A DNA stretch of 5,428 nucleotides, from the NCBI GenBank assembly GCA_030691665.1, contig JAUYDU010000149.1:1-5428 (forward strand), given 5' to 3'. Shown piece after piece: positions 1 through 5,107 of the stretch. Under the pieces are notes generated by a model. It was not told where the DNA came from, did not search any database, and saw nothing but the letters and a program-made list of their open reading frames with translations. Each line of letters opens with the position of its first letter. Within the stretch, counting starts at the first letter, position 1. Position numbers and translations under genes: made by a program. Origin of the DNA: Chloroflexota bacterium (GTDB taxonomy: Bacteria > Chloroflexota > Dehalococcoidia > SM23-28-2).

Positions 1-296
1 ATACTGGGGGCCAGCCTATCCTTCAACTCCAGGAGGACCGGCCGCCCAGTTAGAATCGAGTCGCCCAGGTCGCCGCGGAGAAGGCCGCCGACATAACGGA
101 CGTATTGTTCCGGCAGGGGTTTGTCCAGGCCGAGGTCGTGGCGCACCTCCTCACACTGCACCGGATCGCCTTTGCAGATTCGGTTTACGGCAAAGTCAGC
201 GAAGCGGGGCGTATGGGTAGCCAGGAACACCAGGGTGACCACCAGCAGAACGACGGGGATAGCGAGCAGAATGCGCTGTATTACGTAAGCCGTCAT
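1..296 (-). CDS. Peptide ABC transporter permease, DppB/OppB type (N-terminal part, runs off left edge)
   Basis: This is the start of an inner-membrane permease of a binding-protein-dependent ABC importer of the dipeptide/oligopeptide/nickel family. The reading frame opens at ATG 296-294 and 98 codons are visible. An in-frame TAG two codons upstream rules out an earlier start. Residues about 5-25 (VIQRILLAIPVVLLVVTLVF) form the first transmembrane helix after a short basic N-terminus. The family's periplasmic signature follows: an LGLDKPLPEQYVRY stretch, then GGLLRGDLGDSILTGRPV, then the start of the next conserved block (LLELKDRLAP). DppB family members are usually about 310-340 aa, so roughly 70% lies outside the window, with the partner permease and ATPases probably further left. 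The Shine-Dalgarno just before the ATG is weak, and a perfect AGGAGG at 332-327 is 30 nt away, too far to serve it. The substrate cannot be told from this fragment; many family members carry peptides. Confidence 0.9.
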   Translation of the reverse strand, partial: MTAYVIQRILLAIPVVLLVVTLVFLATHTPRFADFAVNRICKGDPVQCEEVRHDLGLDKPLPEQYVRYVGGLLRGDLGDSILTGRPVLLELKDRLAPS

Positions 297-335
297 GACC
301 GTCTACACCGCCACGAGTCGGACGTTCCTCCTGTG

Positions 336-360
336 ATTATAGGTTATCTGCTTATGTCAA
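336..360 (-). promoter_or_regulatory. Second promoter-like pair with short spacing upstream of the permease
   Basis: A consensus TTGACA (360-355) and a consensus TATAAT (341-336) lie on the minus strand but are only 13 nt apart, below the usual 15-19. If used, transcription would begin near 329, leaving a leader of about 33 nt before the ATG. The AGGAGG at 332-327 would then straddle or precede the start and could not act as a ribosome site. No better -35 is found at the normal distance from the TATAAT. Confidence 0.35.
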
Positions 361-405
361 GGTCAGGCCAGGCCGGGCGTCTTTACATGGCGCGCGCTAT
401 CACGG

Positions 406-417
406 TACATCAATGTA
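406..417. promoter_or_regulatory. Short inverted repeat at the predicted transcription start
   Basis: TACAT-CA-ATGTA has 5-bp arms and a 2-nt centre. It lies at about +1 to +13 of the predicted permease transcript and overlaps the end of the 11-bp tandem repeats. It could be a repressor half-site pair, but it is short enough to arise by chance. Confidence 0.3.
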
Positions 418-437
418 TAGACCCTATATAGACCCTA
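416..437. repeat. Perfect tandem 11-bp repeat over the promoter -10, candidate operator
   Basis: Two exact, adjacent copies of TATAGACCCTA (plus-strand reading; 416-426 and 427-437) cover the -10 hexamer and the predicted transcription start of the permease promoter. An 11-bp period places both copies on about the same face of the helix. That arrangement is known for direct-repeat sites of OmpR/PhoB-family response regulators. The identity of any binding protein is unknown. A chance duplication, or a second -10-like copy (TCTATA at 421-416), is the alternative. Confidence 0.55.
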
Positions 438-453
438 CGGGGCGATTCGTCAA
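425..453 (-). promoter_or_regulatory. Sigma-70-type promoter for the permease gene
   Basis: On the minus strand TTGACG (453-448) and TATATA (430-425) are separated by exactly 17 nt, close to the housekeeping consensus. The predicted start of transcription is near 418, which gives a leader of about 120 nt before the permease ATG at 296. The promoter begins just after the stop codon of the SCP2 gene (464), so the transporter need not depend on readthrough from the upstream operon. I see no strong intrinsic terminator between them. Confidence 0.6.
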
Positions 454-463
454 GATATGTCGC

Positions 464-910
464 CTAATCATATGGCGGTTTTCCCCGGGGCCAGGCGGTC
501 TCCACCTCCCGGACGTAGACATCGTGGAGGATGTTCACCAGCTCGGCGTGCTGGATCAGGATGCGCATGTCGCCGACGATGCGGATCTCCCCCTTGAGGC
601 CGGCCTTCACGGGGTCCACCTCATTGGCAACGATGCCCTCGAACAGGCTAGCCGGCAGGTCCATGGTGAAATCGAAGTCTCGCCTGGACGGCGGCTCGGC
701 GAGCTCACGATACTCGGTGCACTTGCCTTCGTCGAAGTCGAGGGCGAAACGCTTGGTCTGGCCGGCGCCCAGGTAGGGCGACGCGCCATCGCCCCTGATC
801 TCGGCCAGCACTCGCCAGTGGCCGGGCGGCGCCTTCTTGACGACCTGCTGGCTCTGGTTCAGCACGTGCTTCAGGCTGTCATACCAGGCCGCCGTGTAGA
901 TCTCTGGCAT
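464..910 (-). CDS. SCP2 sterol-binding domain protein (soluble lipid carrier)
   Basis: A 148-aa protein with the fold signature of the SCP2 (sterol carrier protein 2) family, whose members hold fatty acyl chains, sterols or other hydrophobic molecules in a tunnel. The first 25 or so residues are a helix-rich lead. The domain spans about residues 30-130: a strand around WRVLAEI (32-38), then DFDFTMDLPASLFEGIVANE (78-97), then the conserved ending DPVKAGLKGEIRIVGDMRIL (99-118) with the typical G-x-I-x-(I/V)-x-G-D turn. There is no signal peptide or membrane segment, so it is probably cytoplasmic. The start is ATG 910-908, preceded by GGGAGGT with 8 nt spacing. It is the last gene of the four-gene operon, 39 nt after oxidoreductase B, and I infer that it presents or accepts that enzyme's hydrophobic substrate. 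The ligand is unknown. It is distinct in sequence from the membrane-anchored SCP2-like protein in the same operon. Confidence 0.85.
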   Translation of the reverse strand: MPEIYTAAWYDSLKHVLNQSQQVVKKAPPGHWRVLAEIRGDGASPYLGAGQTKRFALDFDEGKCTEYRELAEPPSRRDFDFTMDLPASLFEGIVANEVDPVKAGLKGEIRIVGDMRILIQHAELVNILHDVYVREVETAWPRGKPPYD

Positions 911-949
911 CGCGAAAGACCTCCCGCAGTCGAATCGGTGAGGGGCCCC

Positions 950-2560
950 CTAGTAGAAGCGTCCCGGCTTCTGCCAGATCTTGGGCAGCTCGTAGTCCTC
1001 ACAGATTACCCTAAAGCAGTTGTAGCCGCCAGCGGCGCTGATACCGCCGCCGCCCACCGCGGCGTCGCACAGGTAGAGCCCCTCGATCTCCGTACGATAC
1101 CAGTACAGGCGGGAGCGGCCCATCTCGATGTGGCCGGGGCGGCCGTGGGAGAAGTCGCCCTCGGGCATGCCGATCTTCTTCTCGATGTCGAAGGGGACGT
1201 ACAGCTTGTGGGCGATGACGTTCTCCCTGGTCATGTTGGGAGCGTACTGGCCCCACAGCTCCAGGAAGCGATCGTTGTAGGTGGCCCGCACCTCGTCCCA
1301 CTCGGCTTCAGAGAGGCAGGAGGCGTTGGGGAAGAAGAACCACCCGTTCATGCTGTGCTTGCCGGGGGGAGCCTGAGTGGGGTCCCACAGGGAGTTCACC
1401 CAGGTGCCGGCCCCCGGTCGCTTGGGGACGGCGCCGCCGTAGGCCTCGAGGATGTAGTCGGAGACCTGGTGATCGGTTTCGAAGCCGACCACGGTGTAGA
1501 AGCACTTGTTGATGGCCGGATCGTGCTTGGCCGACTTGTAGTCAGGAGGCCGGTGAAGGGCGAAGGAGGGAGTGGCCAGGACGTGCTCGGGCCCGAAGCG
1601 CCAGCCAGCCAGGCGTTCCAGCCGCAGGGGGCTGAGGCGCTCCTCGCCGATCAGCTCCACGAAGGTAGTGCGGGGGTCGGCGTTGCTGGCCACCAGCTTG
1701 CGGGCCTCGATCTGCGTGCCGTCCTTGAGGCTTACGCCGGTGGCGTGACCGTTCTTGAGGTTGATCTGGACCACGGGGCTGGTGGAGCGCAGGGTCACCC
1801 CTTCCTTGAGGCAGGCGTTGGCCATGGCGTGGGCCAGGGTATGGGTGCCACCGACGGATAGGTAGTGGATGCCGGCCAGCCAGACGACGGAGATGACGAA
1901 GCCCCAGCCCGTGCCGGCGTGCAGGTTGCTCCCCCACTCCACACACTGGCGATAGAGGAGAGCCCTGAGCTCCGGCGTCTCGAAGAGCTCGTCGATGATC
2001 ACCTTGGGGCACTTGTACATGAAGGTGGCTGGCAGCCCCATGAGGGACCAAGCGTCCAGGGCCCTCTGGGTGCCTCCGGCCACGTCGTCGCCGCGAGCGG
2101 GGTCCGGCGGCGGGCTGTAGATGAAGGCAGCCAGCAGCTTGTCGTACTGGGTGACCTTGCCCTTGATCTCCTTCCACACCTCGGCGTCGTGCTGGGAGTA
2201 GCGAGCGATGCTCTGGTAGGTCTTGTCCATGTGCTCGGGGGTGTAGATGACGATGGGCGGACGACCGTCGGCGAAGGTGATGCCCAGTTGCGCTTCGGGC
2301 TTGATCATGCGGGCGCCGTGCTTCTCCAGCTCGAAGTCGTGGTAGAGGGGCATGTAGTCAATGAACTCCATATACTGGGCGTGGAGGTTGTGGTAGAAGC
2401 CGGGCACGGTGACGTCGGACTCGGTGTGGGCGCCACCCCCCTCGTCGTGGCGACGCTCGAATACCCCTACCGAGAGGCCGGCCCGGGCCAGGTAGGCGGC
2501 CAGACAGAGGCCGTTGTGCCCCGCTCCCACGATCACTGCGTCAAAGCTAGCATCCGGCAC
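950..2560 (-). CDS. FAD-dependent oxidoreductase B, CrtI/phytoene desaturase-like (COG1233, PYROXD2-like)
   Basis: A 536-aa flavoprotein of the phytoene-desaturase superfamily, whose members use bound FAD to desaturate or oxidise hydrophobic substrates such as isoprenoids. Residues 9-17 (VIVGAGHNG) are the Rossmann dinucleotide-binding motif. Glu35 ends the second strand and would bind the FAD ribose. EGGGAHTE (40-47) and HNLHA (57-61) follow, SVGGTHTLAHAM (235-246) is a conserved internal block, and GLYLCDAAVGGGG near 494-506 opens the C-terminal FAD-contact region that ends in YNCFRVICEDY. I chose GTG 2560-2558 as the start because GGAGGAGG sits 6 nt upstream and the encoded MPDASFDAVI aligns with the start of its paralogue. 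A frame-open ATG 30 codons further upstream gives a low-complexity Arg/Gly stretch that overlaps the previous gene. The stop is at 950. Its start shares one base with the stop of the anchored SCP2-like gene, which implies translational coupling. The C-terminal motif differs from the paralogue's, suggesting a different substrate or role. The substrate is unknown, and no carotenoid genes are adjacent. Confidence 0.88.
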   Translation of the reverse strand: MPDASFDAVIVGAGHNGLCLAAYLARAGLSVGVFERRHDEGGGAHTESDVTVPGFYHNLHAQYMEFIDYMPLYHDFELEKHGARMIKPEAQLGITFADGRPPIVIYTPEHMDKTYQSIARYSQHDAEVWKEIKGKVTQYDKLLAAFIYSPPPDPARGDDVAGGTQRALDAWSLMGLPATFMYKCPKVIIDELFETPELRALLYRQCVEWGSNLHAGTGWGFVISVVWLAGIHYLSVGGTHTLAHAMANACLKEGVTLRSTSPVVQINLKNGHATGVSLKDGTQIEARKLVASNADPRTTFVELIGEERLSPLRLERLAGWRFGPEHVLATPSFALHRPPDYKSAKHDPAINKCFYTVVGFETDHQVSDYILEAYGGAVPKRPGAGTWVNSLWDPTQAPPGKHSMNGWFFFPNASCLSEAEWDEVRATYNDRFLELWGQYAPNMTRENVIAHKLYVPFDIEKKIGMPEGDFSHGRPGHIEMGRSRLYWYRTEIEGLYLCDAAVGGGGISAAGGYNCFRVICEDYELPKIWQKPGRFY

Positions 2561-3078
2561 TATCTTCCTCCTCCGGTCCGAGACCTTCTCAGGATAAGGA
2601 CGGCGACCCCAGCCGAGACGGCGGCAAGGACCACCGCTCCCCACAGCCACTTCCTGGGCGCAGCACCCTCTCCAGCAGGACTCAGTCTGAGCAGATTGTA
2701 CACTCTATACGGCAGGAAGAGATCGCGCACCCGCGACCGCACGCGCAGGCGGCCCCGCAGGTGCTCCAGGACCGGGTTGGCCCGGCCAGCCAGGAGATCA
2801 GTGAGGGCCTCGTAGGGCCCGCCGACGTAGGCATCCAGGGGCGGCACCGCCCCGTTCTGGATCTCGATCTCATCTCCCTGAAAGCTGACGGTGATGGTCA
2901 CGTCGGCGTCGGTGGCTTGCAGAGCTACACGTCCGTGCAGGTTTCGCGCCTGGCGCCGCCTGTGGGGGGCCTGTTCGAGGGTCTGCTCCAGGTATTGCAT
3001 GGTCATCAGGCCCAGGCCACTGCTGGCGTCGCCATCGAGCAGACGTACCGGGATCGCGGCCTGCTCCCCGTCCTTCAT
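2560..3078 (-). CDS. SCP2-like protein with C-terminal membrane anchor
   Basis: A 172-aa protein that I assign to the SCP2-like fold with moderate confidence. Residues 60-75 (VTITVSFQGDEIEIQNG) look like the paired strands of the sheet. ALTDLLAGRANPVLEHLRGR (91-110) followed by LRVRSR matches the family's ending, in which a helix and a (D/N)P lead to the G-(K/R)-L-x-V strand. A basic patch around FLPYRVYNLLRL (121-132) follows. Residues about 145-163 (LWGAVVLAAVSAGVAVLIL) form one hydrophobic helix ended by RRSR. The protein has no N-terminal signal, so it resembles a tail-anchored or C-terminally anchored cytoplasmic protein. The start is taken as ATG 3078, 2 nt after the stop of oxidoreductase A, with GGAG 6 nt upstream. 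GTG 3090 in the same frame is a possible alternative. The frame stays open further upstream to 3384, but that extension is Arg/Pro/His-rich and is the shadow of oxidoreductase A. It is probably a membrane-side carrier for the neighbouring flavoenzymes; this is inference. Confidence 0.75.
   Translation of the reverse strand: MKDGEQAAIPVRLLDGDASSGLGLMTMQYLEQTLEQAPHRRRQARNLHGRVALQATDADVTITVSFQGDEIEIQNGAVPPLDAYVGGPYEALTDLLAGRANPVLEHLRGRLRVRSRVRDLFLPYRVYNLLRLSPAGEGAAPRKWLWGAVVLAAVSAGVAVLILRRSRTGGGR
2567..2574 (-). promoter_or_regulatory. Ribosome binding site that fixes the GTG start of oxidoreductase B
   Basis: GGAGGAGG lies 6 nt (AAGATA) upstream of GTG 2560. It is embedded in the final codons of the preceding gene, where it encodes the Gly-Gly-Gly-Arg tail. 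The TAG stop and the GTG start share a G (TAGTG), so a terminating ribosome is positioned to restart. This supports the 536-aa product over the longer open frame. Confidence 0.8.
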
Positions 3079-3080
3079 CT

Positions 3081-4664
3081 CTATCTCCACCAGCGCTCCA
3101 GGTGGTAGTCCTCGGCGATCACCTGGAGGGCGTTGTAGGCCGGGGCGAAGGTGATGAATCCGTGGGGATGCTGGGTAGCTCCGCACATGTAGAGCCCTTT
3201 GAAGGGCGTGCGATACTGGCTCAGCTCGGGGAAGGGGCGCTCGGTGAGGAGGTTGTCTAGGGCGATGAGGCCGCTCATCCAGTCGCCCTGCACCATGTTG
3301 ACGATGCGGCGAGGGATGTCCAGGGGGGTGTGGGCCGTCCAGTCGAGGATGGCGCCGGGCAGATTGGGCGCATATTGGGCCCACTTATCGATGCAGCGCT
3401 GGGCAAAGCCGTCCCTGAACTCGTCCCAGGCCTCCGGCCCGCCCGTGGCCAGATTGTACGGGGCGAAGTGGCGGATCAGCCCCGTGTAGCAGCCATCGGG
3501 GGCGTCCAGGGGGTCGTGCAGGGAGTTCACGGCGCAGTTGAGCCTGGGGTCTGGCAGGCGACCGCGGCGGATCTGCCGCCAGTGGTCGTTCAGGTCCTCC
3601 AGCGATTCGTAGCCAGCGTTGAGGACCCAAGCCTGATTGATATCGGGGTCGAACTCGGCCGCTCGATACTGGGGCGCCTGGCTAAGAGCGAGGTGCACAG
3701 TGAAGAAAGACCAATCCATGTGGGGGTAGCTCTCCACCTTCTCGATGAACTCGGGGGAGAGGCCGTCCTTAGCCAGCTTGAGGAAGGTCTGCTCCAGGTC
3801 GATCGAGCTGGCCACCAGGTGGCGGGCTGCCACCACGCTGCCATCGTTGAGGCGGACGCCGGCGGCCCGCCCCTTGTCGATGATGATCTCCTCCACACCG
3901 TGCTTGAGGAAGACGTGGCCGCCGCTATGGGCGACGGCCTCCCAGAGGGCGTGGGCCAGATTGTGCGAGCCGCCCACGGAGACGTGCCAGTTGTCGATCT
4001 TGCCCAGGAGAAGGGGGAAGGAGATCGCCAGGCCCTTGCGGTCGGTGGAGTAGCCGCCCAGGGAGGTGTGGAAGGCCAGCATGGCCTTCACCCGCTCGTT
4101 CTCGAAGTGCTGGTTCAGGAAGTCGTTAACGCTCATCTGGCGCAGGTGCACCGACAGGAACTCCGACTTGTCTTGCACCTTCCACACCACGAGGGCCTTG
4201 GTGATGTCCCGCAAGGGGATGGGGGGCGAATACATGAGGGTGCGGATGAGGAGGTCCAGGTAGCCCTTGGCCTCCTCGAACAGGCGGCGGAAGGTATCGG
4301 CGTCCTTCTGAGAGAAGCGGGCGATAGAGGCGCAGGTCTTGTCGAGGTCGGTGTGGATGGTGAGGGCGGTGCCGTCGCTGTAGACGGCGCCCATCTGGAC
4401 CGGCGGGCGCACATAGCGCAGGCCGTGGTCGTAGAGATTGAGGTCGTCGTAGACGGGGCAGACGCCCACCAGGGTGTGGTAGTTGGCGTGGAGGTTGTGG
4501 AGGAAGCCCGGCCGCGTCACCTCCTCGGTGACCAGGCCACCGCCTTCCTCGCCGCGGCTCTCGAAGACGGCCACCTCCCATCCCGACTTCGCCAGGTAGG
4601 TGGCCAGGGCCATACCATTGTGTCCGGCGCCAATGATCACAGCATCGTAGGTGGCATCCGGCAT
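3081..4664 (-). CDS. FAD-dependent oxidoreductase A, CrtI/phytoene desaturase-like (COG1233, PYROXD2-like)
   Basis: A 527-aa flavoprotein and the first gene of the operon. VIIGAGHNG (9-17) is the N-terminal Rossmann motif, with Glu35 at the end of the second strand. EEGGGLVTEE (39-48) and HNLHA (56-60) follow, and SVGGSHNLAHAL (229-240) is the conserved central block. GLYMCGATQHPHG (490-502), ending in AYNALQVIAEDY, is the C-terminal FAD-contact region. The start is ATG 4664-4662 with GGGGGAG 5 nt upstream, and residues 1-17 align almost residue for residue with oxidoreductase B. The length is within the 490-560 aa usual for the family. The central and C-terminal halves diverge from oxidoreductase B, so this is an old duplication and not a recent copy. 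No signal peptide or transmembrane segment is visible. By family, it would transfer electrons from a hydrophobic substrate to an acceptor through FAD. The substrate and acceptor cannot be told from sequence. Confidence 0.9.
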   Translation of the reverse strand: MPDATYDAVIIGAGHNGMALATYLAKSGWEVAVFESRGEEGGGLVTEEVTRPGFLHNLHANYHTLVGVCPVYDDLNLYDHGLRYVRPPVQMGAVYSDGTALTIHTDLDKTCASIARFSQKDADTFRRLFEEAKGYLDLLIRTLMYSPPIPLRDITKALVVWKVQDKSEFLSVHLRQMSVNDFLNQHFENERVKAMLAFHTSLGGYSTDRKGLAISFPLLLGKIDNWHVSVGGSHNLAHALWEAVAHSGGHVFLKHGVEEIIIDKGRAAGVRLNDGSVVAARHLVASSIDLEQTFLKLAKDGLSPEFIEKVESYPHMDWSFFTVHLALSQAPQYRAAEFDPDINQAWVLNAGYESLEDLNDHWRQIRRGRLPDPRLNCAVNSLHDPLDAPDGCYTGLIRHFAPYNLATGGPEAWDEFRDGFAQRCIDKWAQYAPNLPGAILDWTAHTPLDIPRRIVNMVQGDWMSGLIALDNLLTERPFPELSQYRTPFKGLYMCGATQHPHGFITFAPAYNALQVIAEDYHLERWWR

Positions 4665-4696
4665 ATCGTCTCCCCCAGACTAGCGGCCGCGGCGGA

Positions 4697-4716
4697 CCTG
4701 CCTGCCGGCAGGCAGG
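4697..4716. repeat. 20-bp perfect palindrome
   Basis: CCTGCCTGCCGGCAGGCAGG equals its own reverse complement, with the centre between 4706 and 4707 and no spacer. It begins 33 bp upstream of the ATG of oxidoreductase A and so probably lies in the operon's 5' untranslated leader or promoter. With no loop it is a poor RNA hairpin as written, although the central bases could open as a loop. No U-tract follows on either strand, so it is not a terminator. It could be an operator, or one copy of a dispersed genomic palindromic repeat. Confidence 0.7.
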
Positions 4717-4747
4717 CGTTCGTCTGGCCCGCTCGTTGCCATAAGAT

Positions 4748-4761
4748 GGGCGCTCTCGCCC
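4748..4761. other. Small GC hairpin
   Basis: GGGCG-CTCT-CGCCC forms a 5-bp stem with a tetraloop. An alternative overlapping pairing, GCCC-AA-GGGC at 4758-4767, competes with it. No T-run follows on either strand, so I do not call it a terminator. It may be part of the leader of the minus-strand operon. Confidence 0.3.
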
Positions 4762-4921
4762 AAGGGCAGAATAGTCATGCCTCAGGTAAGAAGCATCACA
4801 GAAAGAAGGCATTCAGTCTAGGGGAAACACGCCATAGGCGCGATGAGGCCTTTCCACTAGAGCACCCCAGAGCCAGGGCATCGAGAGAACCAAGAGGACG
4901 GGCTTATTTATTTACGAAGCG

Positions 4922-4930
4922 TGGTATAAT
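4922..4930 (+). promoter_or_regulatory. Extended -10 promoter facing the GAF gene
   Basis: TGGTATAAT is a full TGnTATAAT extended -10 element after an AT-rich tract (TTATTTATTTACG). No clear -35 is present, which extended -10 promoters do not require. The predicted start is near 4937, giving a leader of about 170 nt that contains the hairpin cluster before GTG 5108. Two imperfect 9-bp repeats, GGTAGCCCA and GGTTGCCCC (4946-4963), lie just downstream. Confidence 0.5.
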
Positions 4931-4979
4931 TTGAGCGGACGCTAAGGTAGCCCAGGTTGCCCCGTTATGTTAGAAGCTA

Positions 4980-5065
4980 TTTCAAAGCTCCTACGGCACC
5001 GCCCCGTGAACGGGGCGGCATCGATGCCCCCGCCTTTAGGCGGGGGTCGAAAACGACTTTTGAAA
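4980..5065 (+). other. Multi-hairpin cluster in the GAF gene leader, possible IS200/IS605-type end remnant
   Basis: Three consecutive tetraloop hairpins are visible: CCGCCCCG-TGAA-CGGGGCGG (4999-5018), CCCCCGCC-TTTA-GGCGGGGG (5027-5046) and GTCG-AAAA-CGAC (5046-5057, followed by TTTT). A 12-bp palindrome GGCATCGATGCC (5017-5028) overlaps the first two and offers a competing fold. An outer stem, TTTCAAA (4980-4986) with TTTGAAA (5059-5065), encloses them. Paired GC hairpins with GTGAACGG-like and CCTTTAGG-like loops resemble, from memory, the right end and omega-RNA scaffold of IS200/IS605 TnpB elements. No tnpA or tnpB frame is present, so if related it is a solo end or a non-autonomous derivative. 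The alternative is a structured regulatory leader of the GAF gene. Confidence 0.45.
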
Positions 5066-5107
5066 CTGGCTGTAGTCTAGCGCTGCCGCCAATCACGAGG
5101 ATGCACA

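Larger units (their letters stand above)
4665..5107. other. Divergent intergenic region, 443 bp, no protein gene
   Basis: This region lies between the minus-strand operon start and the plus-strand GAF gene. It contains, in order, a 20-bp palindrome, a small GC hairpin, a stretch at 4765-4900 with only weak hairpins (for example CGCC-ATA-GGCG at 4830-4840), an extended -10 promoter facing right, and a multi-hairpin cluster. Open frames that cross it are antisense extensions of oxidoreductase A with no recognisable protein features. I found no convincing promoter for the minus-strand operon, although its transcription must begin in or near this region. No tRNA or rRNA is seen. Confidence 0.7.

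Noticed and set aside
303..332. Mini leader peptide (GTG-GCG-GTG-TAG) after the AGGAGG upstream of the permease
   Set aside because: Three codons with a 12-nt spacing from the ribosome site is too little to claim translation, and the site may fall outside the transcript if the nearer promoter is used.
441..464. Terminator of the oxidoreductase/SCP2 operon (GGCGA...TCGCC)
   Set aside because: The stem is only 5 bp with a 14-nt loop, and no T-run follows on the minus strand.
413..1861. Long plus-strand open frame (482 aa) opposite oxidoreductase B and the SCP2 gene
   Set aside because: It is antisense to two well-recognised genes and rich in Val/Gly/Ala/His/Asp, as expected from reading GC-rich genes backwards. 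It has no domain-like motifs.
2561..2650. Thirty-codon N-terminal extension of oxidoreductase B
   Set aside because: The extension overlaps the anchor region of the previous gene, lacks homology to the paralogue and is less well supported than GTG 2560 with its strong ribosome site.
1865..2815. Plus-strand open frame (316 aa)
   Set aside because: It lies antisense to oxidoreductase B and the anchored SCP2-like gene. The tail is an Arg/Pro/Thr-rich out-of-frame product.
3079..3384. N-terminal extension of the anchored SCP2-like protein
   Set aside because: It overlaps the coding end of oxidoreductase A and reads as Arg/Pro/His-rich shadow. A start with a ribosome site exists at 3078.
3330..4934. 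Long plus-strand open frame (534 aa) opposite oxidoreductase A
   Set aside because: It is a mirror frame of a gene with clear FAD motifs. The composition is Gly/Val/Leu/Asp/Glu-rich without structure, and the end is in intergenic sequence.
5027..5061. Intrinsic terminator from the hairpins before the GAF gene
   Set aside because: The strong hairpin (5027-5046) is followed by TCGAAAAC, not a T-run. The hairpin that does have TTTT after it has only 4 bp. A terminator here would also block the GAF gene.
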